A stretch of 39,020 nt of DNA from JAUNSR01 sp036655755. GTDB taxonomy: Bacteria > Bacteroidota > Bacteroidia > Bacteroidales > JAUNSR01. How positions within the stretch are numbered: the stretch's first letter is position 1; each line of letters begins with the position of its first letter. The position numbers and the translations under genes are program-made. Where the stretch lies: assembly GCA_036655755.1 (NCBI GenBank), contig JAVVPN010000023.1, forward strand, positions 1 through 39,020. Reading direction: 5' to 3'. Shown here piece after piece: positions 23,953 through 31,664 of the stretch. The notes beneath the pieces were generated by a model. The model was not told where the DNA came from and did not search any database. It was given only the letters and a program-made list of their open reading frames with translations.

Positions 23953-24765
23953 ATGAAAGAAAGTGCCGTTATTATGAACTTATGGCCGTCGAACCCACCA
24001 CATTCGAATGGTCTTAGTGGTCCTGAAATCCATATTGATGGAAAGATAGGCCATATATCGCAAGCACAGCTTTGGATTTATCAACCTAAACCAGAAAACA
24101 ACCTTAACGCAGCAATCATCATTTATCCCGGAGGAGGATATGCACACGTAAACATGGAGTTTATGGGTGTTGCCTTTGCCAAATGGTTGGCCGAACGAGG
24201 CATCACGGCGATCGTAGTAAAATACCGTTCGCCAAACGGCATGCCGGAAATTGTGGAAGAAGATGCTTTACAAACGATGCTGGTTGTGCATGAAAAGGCG
24301 GAAGAGTGGCATATCCCGCAAAATAGAATCGGGGTATGTGGTTACTCCAGCGGAGGAAATATCGCTTCGTGGATTTGCAATAATGCTCCCGACCATTTAC
24401 GTCCCGACTTCCAGATTTTGTTCTATCCGGTAATCTCATTGAAGGATGATTTCACGCATGTTCCGACACGGGAGAACTTTCTGGGCAAAAACCCGACTCC
24501 TGAACTTATCGCAGAACATTCAAACGAGTTGCATGTAAACAACAAGGTACCCCCTACCTTTATAGCCCTCAGTGATAATGATGCAATCGTTCCCCCTATT
24601 GCCACGGCTAAATACTACATTGCTCTTAAAAAAGCACGAGTACATACATGTATGTATATTTTCCCAACGGGTGGCCATGGATGGACTTTCGATTCAGATT
24701 TCGAATATCTTGAATTATGCAAAGAGTTGCTTTATAAATGGATCAAATCAATTACAGGCGAATAG
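23953..24765 (+). CDS. Alpha/beta hydrolase of the esterase/BD-FAE type
   Basis: This 270-residue protein has no signal peptide and is probably cytoplasmic. The fold is marked by the oxyanion-hole motif IIYPGGGYAHVN (about 56-67), the nucleophile elbow VCGYSSGGNI (Ser132, in GYSSG where GFSAG is more usual), the acid FIALSDNDAIVPP (Asp210), and the catalytic His in FPTGGHGWTF (His242). It is similar to acetyl-esterase/feruloyl-esterase-like hydrolases of Bacteroidota, which act on short acyl esters of sugars or phenolics; the natural substrate is unknown. It is monocistronic, with a strongly structured leader and a terminator immediately after it. Confidence 0.88.
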   Translation: MKESAVIMNLWPSNPPHSNGLSGPEIHIDGKIGHISQAQLWIYQPKPENNLNAAIIIYPGGGYAHVNMEFMGVAFAKWLAERGITAIVVKYRSPNGMPEIVEEDALQTMLVVHEKAEEWHIPQNRIGVCGYSSGGNIASWICNNAPDHLRPDFQILFYPVISLKDDFTHVPTRENFLGKNPTPELIAEHSNELHVNNKVPPTFIALSDNDAIVPPIATAKYYIALKKARVHTCMYIFPTGGHGWTFDSDFEYLELCKELLYKWIKSITGE

Positions 24766-24792
24766 CCAAGCGTATAAAGAGATCATGAAACA

Positions 24793-24840
24793 AGAAATCC
24801 TCTCCTGTGTCGATTCACAAGAGAGGATTTCTTTTATTTC
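24793..24840. terminator. Strong intrinsic terminator between hydrolase and YceI genes
   Basis: A perfect 12-bp stem (AGAAATCCTCTC 24793-24804; GAGAGGATTTCT 24821-24832), with TGTG/CACA inside the loop, is followed by TTTATTTC. It serves the plus-strand hydrolase and may also act on the convergent YceI gene, whose stop lies in the T tract. Confidence 0.85.
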
Positions 24841-25436
24841 GCTACCACGGTTGCCTTGACATCGAAGTTATCGGCAATAATATGGTCGGCAAGTTTTTTG
24901 AATATATTTTTCGAACCTACGGTTATGCCCCATTTAATCCGGTCAACGATGATTTCACCGGTTTGTATCTTGATACTACCGTCCGGTTGCACCTGATAAT
25001 TCGCCTTAAAGGTAATTTCATTGCGTATACCCTTCATGGTCAGCGCGGCATTTACACCGTAGTTTCCGGATGAATCGGGCATATGATCCACTTTTATGAT
25101 TTCAAGCTTCGCTTCCGGATATTTTTCCACATCAAAGAAATCCGCTTTTTTCAAATCACCTATCAGCAAATCCTTCATCGCACCCGTTTGATCAAAATCA
25201 TCAATACTATTCATATCAAAATAGATTGTTCCTCCAATAGGATGCTTGTCAGTCGGATCAACTTCAACCGTACCCGACTTTATCAGCAAAGACCCATTGT
25301 GTTGCCCTGCTGTTTTAAAAGCAGTCCAATCAATCACTGATTGACCCGGTATCACCTGCATGGTCACCATTCCTGCGCCACTGTCATCATCCGCTACAAT
25401 TGTGCGAATATTATTCATCTTCTTCATAAACCCCAT
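24834..25436 (-). CDS. YceI-family protein without a signal peptide
   Basis: This 200-residue protein shows the YceI beta-barrel pattern: 'VIDWTAFKTAGQHNGSLLIKSG' (the IxWxGxK.. and GxV..KSG strands), a 'GGTIYFDMNSI' strand, the 'LKKADFFDVEKYPEAKLEI' segment corresponding to L(K)..DFFDv..yP.a.f, 'LTMKGIRNEITFKA', and 'DRIKWGI' near the end. YceI proteins bind polyisoprenoid lipids or amphiphiles in a deep pocket and are usually exported. The N-terminus here (MGFMKKMNNIRTIVADD) has no hydrophobic signal, so it may be cytoplasmic or start elsewhere; no upstream in-frame signal was seen. A promoter is not evident. Confidence 0.88.
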   Translation of the reverse strand: MGFMKKMNNIRTIVADDDSGAGMVTMQVIPGQSVIDWTAFKTAGQHNGSLLIKSGTVEVDPTDKHPIGGTIYFDMNSIDDFDQTGAMKDLLIGDLKKADFFDVEKYPEAKLEIIKVDHMPDSSGNYGVNAALTMKGIRNEITFKANYQVQPDGSIKIQTGEIIVDRIKWGITVGSKNIFKKLADHIIADNFDVKATVVAK

Positions 25437-25533
25437 TATTTTAGTAATATGATAAAGCTATCTCAACTAAAACACCGGGATTGTAAATTTGGTTGAATTC
25501 GGAACAGAAAAACAGAACCGCCCAAAATAGTGT

Positions 25534-26010
25534 TTAACGGATACGATTACTGTTTAACGAACGAATCAGCATTTCATCCTGTCCAATCTTACGAATAGCA
25601 AGGATATTAAAAATAATTGCGATTGCAGGACAAACCAATACCCAGCCAAAAGAGGTTGGCATGTACTCTCCTACCGGCAAGGATTTCATAATTGAAGAAT
25701 ACTCATAAAAGAAAAGGGCATAAAACAGAGCATTCAATATTGAACTGAAAATAGTTACGCGGATTTGAAGCATACGCTTTTTATAAAGGAAAATTGCAAT
25801 CAACGGCACTAATACCATTACCGCCAACATAATTAATAACGGAAAACTGATCAGCTCTGCCTGATTATCCTTCATCACATTGATCAAAGCATCTGCCTTT
25901 AGCAAATATTGAGTATTATAAGTAGAAATAATCGCAAGTGGAAGAAATAGCATCAGGGAGATAAGCGCTGTGCCGATCAATAAGAAAAGGGTCTGAATTC
26001 TTTGAATCAT
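25534..26010 (-). CDS. DUF4293-family membrane protein
   Basis: This 158-residue protein begins MIQRIQTLFLLIGTALISLM, the hallmark N-terminus of DUF4293, and has four hydrophobic helices (about 8-30, 52-74, 82-105, 120-142). It occurs widely in Bacteroidota near bamD and rpoZ. The function is unknown. It is downstream of rpoZ on the same strand, but a strong terminator (26078-26114) lies between them, so it is either read through or has its own promoter near 26011-26077. Confidence 0.85.
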   Translation of the reverse strand: MIQRIQTLFLLIGTALISLMLFLPLAIISTYNTQYLLKADALINVMKDNQAELISFPLLIMLAVMVLVPLIAIFLYKKRMLQIRVTIFSSILNALFYALFFYEYSSIMKSLPVGEYMPTSFGWVLVCPAIAIIFNILAIRKIGQDEMLIRSLNSNRIR

Positions 26011-26077
26011 ATCAACAATAAATATTAAAGGTTATCAGGAAGCAAATTTATATAAAATATCCGGTTTGCCTAACGAA

Positions 26078-26114
26078 AAAAGCTGCTTCAGACCTTAAAT
26101 CTGAAGCAGCTTTT
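26078..26114 (-). terminator. Intrinsic terminator of bamD-rpoZ
   Basis: A perfect 15-bp stem (AAAAGCTGCTTCAGA 26078-26092; TCTGAAGCAGCTTTT 26100-26114) with a 7-nt loop ends in TTTTTT on the minus strand. It lies 25 nt after the rpoZ stop. Confidence 0.88.
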
Positions 26115-26139
26115 CAATTTCTTATCCGTCGGAAACGAA

Positions 26140-26472
26140 TTACATTTTATCCTTTTCTTTCGATGGATTTTTCCAGTAAACCTTTCCTTCTTTATACTCC
26201 TGAGCAGCAATCAGGGTTGGTTTCGGAAGTTTTTCGTAATAACGAGAGATTTCGATCTGCTCTCTGTTTTCGAATACTTCTTCCAGGTTGTCGTTGTATG
26301 AGGCAAATTCCTGAAGTTTTTTCTCAAGATCCTGTTTCATTTCAACCGCAATCTGGTTTGCTCTTTTACCAATTACGCGAACTGTTTCATAAACATTTCC
26401 CGAATCAGCCGACAACGTGATCATATCACGTGTTACGGTCGTAGTAGGAGCATTTGTCTTTTTGTAATCCAT
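26140..26472 (-). CDS. rpoZ: DNA-directed RNA polymerase omega subunit (Bacteroidota type)
   Basis: This 110-residue protein carries the Bacteroidota omega/Rpb6 signature: MDYKKTNAPTTTVTRDM, NVYETVRVIGKRANQIAV and the basic 'GKRANQIA' that binds the beta' subunit. Omega stabilises RNA polymerase assembly. The C-terminal tail (LPKPTLIAAQEYKEGKVYW) is the group-specific extension. It follows bamD after 15 nt in the same operon and ends at a strong terminator. Confidence 0.9.
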   Translation of the reverse strand: MDYKKTNAPTTTVTRDMITLSADSGNVYETVRVIGKRANQIAVEMKQDLEKKLQEFASYNDNLEEVFENREQIEISRYYEKLPKPTLIAAQEYKEGKVYWKNPSKEKDKM

Positions 26473-26487
26473 ATTCTTATTTATCTT

Positions 26488-27288
26488 TTAGTCGTTTATC
26501 TTTTTTGATGCCGATTCGAATATCTTTTTCGCTTCTTTAGCATATTTCCCATCCGGGAATTCATTAATAAAGCTATAATATTCATCAACTACGTCGCGGA
26601 AACGATCTTCCTGTTTCTCTTCCACACTGAACTCCGCTTCTTCATAACGCGATTTAAGAACAATCATCGATAATTCTTCCTTAAACTTAGAATAAGGATA
26701 ATCGCGGATAGCGTTTTGAGCCGTAATCACCGCCGACTCATAATTATTAGCCAGATAGTTACCCAAATTATAATACAATTTGGCGCTCAACAATTCTTTC
26801 TCGGTCAGTTTGTCCTGAAGTTCGAAAATCAATTTCTGAGCTTCTTCTACCTTTTCGCTCTTCGGAAAATATTCCATAAAGAGCTGAAACTCATTAATAG
26901 CCTTGTAAGTCCCGGTCTGATCCAAACGCGGATCCGGAGAATCCAGATAATAACCGTAACCCGCATAAAAACGAGCCAACTCGGCATATTCTCCTTTCGG
27001 ATAATTGTTATAATAAGTGGTAAAATATTGACCGGCCGTAGTATAGTCTTTTGCTCCGTAATAACTCTGCGCCAATAAATATAACGCCTCTTCTGCTTTG
27101 TCTGTACCTTTAAACATTGGCACTACATCCTCAAGCAACGTATAGGCTTTGGTATATTTTTTTTCTGCATAGTATTTCTTGGCATATTCATACTTCACTT
27201 CATAATCGGAAGTTTTCAACACCTTATTATATTCTCCACACGATGCCAGAAGAAACCCGGCAAGCAGAAAAAATAAAACTTTCTTCAT
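26488..27288 (-). CDS. bamD: BamD-like outer-membrane assembly lipoprotein
   Basis: BamD is the essential lipoprotein of the beta-barrel assembly machine; it links BamA and its substrates. This 266-residue protein has a signal peptide with lipobox LLASC (Cys17), followed by five TPR-like repeats: 'YAKKYYAEKKYTKAYTLLED', 'AEEALYLLAQSYYGAKDY', a repeat around 'YPKGEYAELARFYAGYGYY', 'KSEKVEEAQKLIFELQDK' and 'LYYNLGNYLANNYESAVITA'. It starts with a Lys-rich N-terminus and has a -7 promoter box at 27309-27316. Co-transcription with rpoZ fits the usual Bacteroidota arrangement. Confidence 0.9.
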   Translation of the reverse strand: MKKVLFFLLAGFLLASCGEYNKVLKTSDYEVKYEYAKKYYAEKKYTKAYTLLEDVVPMFKGTDKAEEALYLLAQSYYGAKDYTTAGQYFTTYYNNYPKGEYAELARFYAGYGYYLDSPDPRLDQTGTYKAINEFQLFMEYFPKSEKVEEAQKLIFELQDKLTEKELLSAKLYYNLGNYLANNYESAVITAQNAIRDYPYSKFKEELSMIVLKSRYEEAEFSVEEKQEDRFRDVVDEYYSFINEFPDGKYAKEAKKIFESASKKIND

Positions 27289-27308
27289 CCTGATATTATT
27301 TTAATGCG

Positions 27309-27316
27309 CAAATTTA
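27309..27316 (-). promoter_or_regulatory. Promoter -7 element for bamD-rpoZ
   Basis: The minus strand reads TAAATTTG, matching TAnnTTTG, about 20 nt before the bamD ATG. Confidence 0.45.
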
Positions 27317-27369
27317 GTGTTTCCGTTTTAATATATAAAACGAATCAAAGAAAATTAACAGACTTCTAT

Positions 27370-27795
27370 TTAAATCTCATAAGCACTGTCTGCTTTCAGT
27401 AGGTCGAATGAGTGTTCTTTTAATATTGTTTCACACCGCTCCATGTCGTTGGGCTTAATTACCACACTGGCCGTTTCACCTGCCGAAAAGGCATACATAT
27501 ACTGGATAAAAACGCCCTGTTCTGCGAGAATGTTCAGAGCTTTTGCCAACGCACCCGGCTTGTTGGGAGTGATAAGGCAAATTACATCTGTAATGGTAGA
27601 CATGATTCCGTTATTCTTCAATACCTCCCGTGCAAGCACCGGATCAGGAACAATCAGACGAAGAATACCAAACTCTGACCCTTCCGCAACGGAGAAGGCA
27701 CTCATATTGATATTATATCGTCCCAGAATATCGGTTACCCGATTAATCCGTCCGGTTTGATTTTCCAGAAAAACAGAAAGTTGTTTAATAATCAT
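27370..27795 (-). CDS. Tandem-ACT-domain protein
   Basis: This 141-residue protein consists of two ACT domains: residues 1-70 (IIKQLSVFLENQTGRINRVT) and 71-141 (VICLITPNKPGALAKALNIL, then 'GVFIQYMYAF'). ACT domains bind amino acids. Proteins of this layout typically accompany phenylacetate-CoA ligase genes in Bacteroidota and related anaerobes, where they probably sense aromatic or branched-chain amino acids. It follows paaK after 38 nt on the same strand. No catalytic motif is present. Confidence 0.88.
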   Translation of the reverse strand: MIIKQLSVFLENQTGRINRVTDILGRYNINMSAFSVAEGSEFGILRLIVPDPVLAREVLKNNGIMSTITDVICLITPNKPGALAKALNILAEQGVFIQYMYAFSAGETASVVIKPNDMERCETILKEHSFDLLKADSAYEI

Positions 27796-27833
27796 AAGTT
27801 CGTATGCTATTATATGAAATTATTATTGAATTA

Positions 27834-29138
27834 TTACTTCAATATTCGTTTATCAATCACACGCTTTGCTTTTCCTTCACTGCGGGTGATCGTGTCAGGT
27901 TCTACTAATTTAATAGGAACTGCAATACCCAATACACTGTGAATAGCGGCCGCGAGTTTTTTCTTCATCGCAAGCATTTTCTCGAGTTCATCGGTAAAAT
28001 ACTCTTCGCGCACCTCTACCCAAACTTCCATCTGATCCAGATTGTTTACACGATCAACAAAAAGCAGATATTGGGGTGCAAACTCTTCCATACTGAGGAT
28101 AACACTTTCTATCTGCGACGGGAAAACATTCACTCCGCGGATAATCAGCATATCGTCACTTCTTCCGAGAATACGGTCCATTCGCACTAATGTTCGACCA
28201 CAGGCGCAACGGTCATAATGGAGCGTCGTCAGATCTTTTGTCCGGTAACGCAGTAAGGGCATTCCCTCTTTCGTCAGGTGAGTAAACACCAATTCTCCTG
28301 TTTCACCCTCGCCCAATTGCCCGAAAGTAACCGGATCTATGATTTCAGGATAAAAGTGGTCTTCGTTCAGATGAGTGCCCTGCTGACATTCGCACTCAAA
28401 TCCCACACCCGGGCCGGCGATTTCGCTTAATCCGTAAATGTCGTATGCTTTTATCTCCAGCTTCTCCTCCAATTCACGCCGCATCTCTTCTGTCCAGGGC
28501 TCGGCTCCGAAAATCCCGGCTTTCAATTTAAGCTCATTGCGGGGTATCCCTGACTTCTTGATCTTATCCGCCAGATACAAAGCATAAGAGGGCGTACAAC
28601 ACAACATCGTCGATCCGAAATCATGCATCAATAAAATCTGTTTATCCGTATTGCCACTGCTTACCGGAATGACGGAAGCTCCGATATTTTCAGCACCGTA
28701 ATGTGCCCCCATTCCCCCCGTAAAGAGGCCGTAACCATAAGATATATGAAACACATCCTCACTGGTGCCCCCGAATGCCGTAAAACTACGCGACAAACAT
28801 TCTGTCCAATTGTTTAAATCATTGCGCGTATATCCAACCACGGTAGGCTTTCCGGTTGTTCCCGATGATGCATGCACCCGCACGATCTCTTTCATCGGAA
28901 CCGCACATAATCCGAAAGGGTAATTATCACGCAAATCTGTTTTTGTAGTAAACGGAAGTTTAACAATATCATCGATTGTATGAATATCGGCAGGCGTAAC
29001 ACCCAGTTCATCCATTTTTTTTCGATAAAAAGGAGTATGATTATATACATATTCCACCATTTTCTTCAATCGCGCACTTTGCAGATCATATAATTCCTCA
29101 CGGTCCATGCATTCGGCCGTTTCATTCCATATCTTCAT
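27834..29138 (-). CDS. paaK: Phenylacetate-CoA ligase
   Basis: PaaK activates phenylacetate or related arylacetates to CoA thioesters with ATP. The 434-residue length is typical. Visible are the AMP-binding P-loop HASSGTTGKPTVVGYT (89-104), the 'AYDIYGLSEIAGPGVGFEC' motif, LRYRTKDLTTL, and 'GRSDDMLIIRGVNVFPSQIE' at the start of the mobile C-terminal domain. A catalytic Lys near the end (RSEGKAKRVIDKR) is in the usual place. The adjacent ACT protein fits the anaerobic aromatic-amino-acid context, though the indolepyruvate oxidoreductase genes that often accompany it are not in this window. Confidence 0.95.
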   Translation of the reverse strand: MKIWNETAECMDREELYDLQSARLKKMVEYVYNHTPFYRKKMDELGVTPADIHTIDDIVKLPFTTKTDLRDNYPFGLCAVPMKEIVRVHASSGTTGKPTVVGYTRNDLNNWTECLSRSFTAFGGTSEDVFHISYGYGLFTGGMGAHYGAENIGASVIPVSSGNTDKQILLMHDFGSTMLCCTPSYALYLADKIKKSGIPRNELKLKAGIFGAEPWTEEMRRELEEKLEIKAYDIYGLSEIAGPGVGFECECQQGTHLNEDHFYPEIIDPVTFGQLGEGETGELVFTHLTKEGMPLLRYRTKDLTTLHYDRCACGRTLVRMDRILGRSDDMLIIRGVNVFPSQIESVILSMEEFAPQYLLFVDRVNNLDQMEVWVEVREEYFTDELEKMLAMKKKLAAAIHSVLGIAVPIKLVEPDTITRSEGKAKRVIDKRILK

Positions 29139-29178
29139 AAAAAAATTTCAGTATCAGATTAGATAAGTAGCATATTCA

Positions 29179-29208
29179 CAAAGGAAACAATTTTATATTA
29201 ATTTACAA
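29179..29208 (-). promoter_or_regulatory. Promoter of paaK-ACT
   Basis: On the minus strand TTG (29206-29208), a 19-nt spacer and TTCCTTTG (29179-29186) fit the Bacteroidota promoter with one mismatch in the -7 box (TT in place of TA). Confidence 0.5.
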
Positions 29209-29357
29209 CTGACACGTTAATGTTTATTCGATTAATAAACAAATCGGGCCGATTATTGTAACAATTATATAGGTGAATCGCCGAACTCGGAATTGCATGA
29301 CAGAAGAAAGATCTGCCCCAACAAATAGAGGATAGCGATTATCTGTAATCTTTTTCT

Positions 29358-29365
29358 TAACTTTG
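29358..29365 (+). promoter_or_regulatory. Promoter -7 element for pspC-uvrB
   Basis: TAACTTTG matches TAnnTTTG and lies 30 nt before ATG 29396. It overlaps the earlier candidate start at 29363, ruling that one out. The rest of the gap 29139-29357 holds the paaK promoter and a small inverted repeat (29222-29240 region), nothing more. Confidence 0.5.
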
Positions 29366-29395
29366 TTCCATAAAATTTCAAATCTTTACACTGCA

Positions 29396-29581
29396 ATGGA
29401 AAAAAGATTGGTTAAATCAAAGAATAAAAAAATAGCAGGCGTCTTGGGAGGTATAGCCAATTACATGGATATTGACCCCACGGTTGTACGCGTGGCTTAT
29501 ATTCTGCTGGCATTTTTCACGGGTGTCATCCCCGGAATCATAGCATACGTGGTCATGGCAATGGTTATTCCTAACGAATAA
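29396..29581 (+). CDS. PspC-domain small membrane protein
   Basis: This 61-residue protein (start at ATG 29396, MEKRLVKSKNKKIAGVLGG) is a single PspC domain: the conserved KKIAGVLGGIANYMDIDPT and 'VRVAYILLAFFTGVIPGII' followed by a hydrophobic helix pair. PspC domains occur in phage-shock and anti-sigma regulation, but small stand-alone members are of unknown function. It ends 3 nt before the uvrB ATG and is very probably co-transcribed with it. Confidence 0.9.
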   Translation: MEKRLVKSKNKKIAGVLGGIANYMDIDPTVVRVAYILLAFFTGVIPGIIAYVVMAMVIPNE

Positions 29582-29584
29582 AAG

Positions 29585-31597
29585 ATGGATTTTAAGATTG
29601 TTTCCCCTTATAAGCCAACAGGTGACCAACCCGAAGCCATCCGCCAACTATCGGAAGGAATCCGGGAGGGTATCCCTTATCAGACTTTATTGGGTGTAAC
29701 CGGATCGGGTAAAACATTTACCATGGCGAATGTAATTGAGCAGACGCAAAAGCCGACCCTCATTCTGAGCCATAACAAAACATTGGCCGCGCAGCTATAC
29801 GGAGAGTTCAAAAACTTCTTCCCTGACAATGCGGTCGAATACTTCGTCTCTTATTACGACTACTACCAACCCGAAGCTTACCTTCCCTCTACCGATACTT
29901 ATATAGAGAAAGACCTCGCCATCAACGCCGAGATCGAAAAGCTACGCTTGTCTGCTACGGCCTCCCTCCTTTCCGGCCGGAAAGACGTAGTAGTGGTTTC
30001 TTCCGTTTCATGCCTGTATGGTATCGGAAATCCCGAAGACTTTCATCAAAATATGATTCCGGTAAGAATAGGACAACAGGTGGCCCGGAATGTTTTCTTG
30101 AGAGCACTTGTATCGAGCCAGTATTCGCGGAACGAAGTGCAGTTTAACCGCGGTAACTTCCGTGTGAAAGGAGATACCGTGGATATCTTCCTGGCTTATC
30201 TCGACCTTGCCGTACGCATTACCTTCTGGGGAGATGAAATCGAATCAATCGAAACGTTCGACCCGCAGACAGGCCATACCATCGCCTCTTTCGAAGAGTA
30301 TCAGATTGCCCCTGCAAACATCTTCGTAACTACTCAAGAGCGAATTAACCGTGCAATCGGTGAAATGGAGCTGGACTTGGGACGCCAGGTTGAATTTTTC
30401 AAATCAATCGGTAAAGAACTTGAAGCCAAGCGTCTTTATGAACGCGTAACCTATGATATTGAAATGATCCGTGAAACCGGATTCTGCTCCGGCGTGGAGA
30501 ACTATTCACGCTATTTCGACGGCCGACCGCCCGGTAGCCGCCCATTCTGCCTTCTCGATTATTTTCCTGACGATTTTCTTGTAATTATAGACGAAAGCCA
30601 CGTAACCATTCCTCAAATCAGAGCGATGTACGGAGGTGACTTGTCGCGCAAAACGAACCTGGTTGAATATGGGTTCCGCCTCCCTGCGGCTATCGACAAC
30701 CGTCCGCTTAAATTCGAGGAGTTCGACACAATCGTTAAAAACTGTCTGTATGTAAGCGCAACTCCTGCCGATTACGAACTACAAAAATCAGAAGGTGTAA
30801 TTGCCGAACAGGTGATCCGTCCTACCGGCTTGCTCGATCCGCAAATCGAAGTACGTCCGAGTATGAATCAAATCGATGATTTGATGGAGGAGATTCGCCT
30901 GCGAATTGAAAAAGATGAACGTGTTTTGGTAACTACGCTTACCAAACGAATGGCGGAAGAACTCGATGTTTATCTTCAAAAACTAGACATTCGTTCTACC
31001 TACATCCATTCGGATGTGGATACCCTCGAACGAATCCGTATCATGGAAGATTTACGCAATGGCTTATACGATGTGCTGATCGGAGTGAATTTGCTTCGTG
31101 AAGGGCTTGACTTGCCGGAGGTATCACTTGTTGCGATACTTGACGCCGACAAAGAGGGATTCTTACGCTCTCACCGTTCGCTGACTCAGACAGCCGGCCG
31201 TGCGGCGCGAAATCTGAATGGTTTTGTAATCATGTATGCCGATAAAATTACCGACAGCATGCAACGCACCATTGACGAAACCAACCGTCGCCGAGCCAAG
31301 CAGATGAAATACAACGAAGATCATGGAATTACCCCACAGGCTATCCAGAAAGCGAAAAAAGCGATTATGGGTGAAGAGATGATGCCTTCGCTCGAAGCAA
31401 ACGCTTATGTCGAAAAAATGGCTCCTTCATTTGCCGCTGATCCGGTAATTCAGTACATGACCAAAGAACAACTTACGAAAACGATAGAAGCTCAGAAAAA
31501 AGAGATGGCTAAAGCAGCCAAAAACCTCGAATTTATTGAAGCTGCCCGCCTGCGCGATGAAATTATTCGCCTGGAGGATTTGCTCGCTCAAAAATAG
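29585..31597 (+). CDS. uvrB: Excinuclease ABC subunit B
   Basis: UvrB is the central helicase-like subunit of nucleotide excision repair; it verifies damage and recruits UvrC. At 670 residues its length is normal. Visible are Walker A GVTGSGKT (37-44), the beta-hairpin 'YYDYYQPEAYLPSTDTYIEKD', Walker B-type VIIDESHVTIPQ, the helicase motif VI area 'QTAGRAARNLNGFVIMYAD', and the C-terminal UVR motif 'KNLEFIEAARLRDEIIRLE' that binds UvrC. It lies 3 nt downstream of pspC. The partner gene uvrA is 11 kb away on the opposite strand. Confidence 0.97.
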   Translation: MDFKIVSPYKPTGDQPEAIRQLSEGIREGIPYQTLLGVTGSGKTFTMANVIEQTQKPTLILSHNKTLAAQLYGEFKNFFPDNAVEYFVSYYDYYQPEAYLPSTDTYIEKDLAINAEIEKLRLSATASLLSGRKDVVVVSSVSCLYGIGNPEDFHQNMIPVRIGQQVARNVFLRALVSSQYSRNEVQFNRGNFRVKGDTVDIFLAYLDLAVRITFWGDEIESIETFDPQTGHTIASFEEYQIAPANIFVTTQERINRAIGEMELDLGRQVEFFKSIGKELEAKRLYERVTYDIEMIRETGFCSGVENYSRYFDGRPPGSRPFCLLDYFPDDFLVIIDESHVTIPQIRAMYGGDLSRKTNLVEYGFRLPAAIDNRPLKFEEFDTIVKNCLYVSATPADYELQKSEGVIAEQVIRPTGLLDPQIEVRPSMNQIDDLMEEIRLRIEKDERVLVTTLTKRMAEELDVYLQKLDIRSTYIHSDVDTLERIRIMEDLRNGLYDVLIGVNLLREGLDLPEVSLVAILDADKEGFLRSHRSLTQTAGRAARNLNGFVIMYADKITDSMQRTIDETNRRRAKQMKYNEDHGITPQAIQKAKKAIMGEEMMPSLEANAYVEKMAPSFAADPVIQYMTKEQLTKTIEAQKKEMAKAAKNLEFIEAARLRDEIIRLEDLLAQK

Positions 31598-31664
31598 AAC
31601 AATTGACATATCACATTTATAGCACAAATATCAAAAGGTGCGTTAAAAGATAAATTATATATAG

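Noticed and set aside
23895..24020. A 40-codon frame starting in the hydrolase leader and overlapping the hydrolase start.
   Set aside because: Its ATG is buried in the perfect stem at 23886-23937 with no ribosome site; it may be chance.
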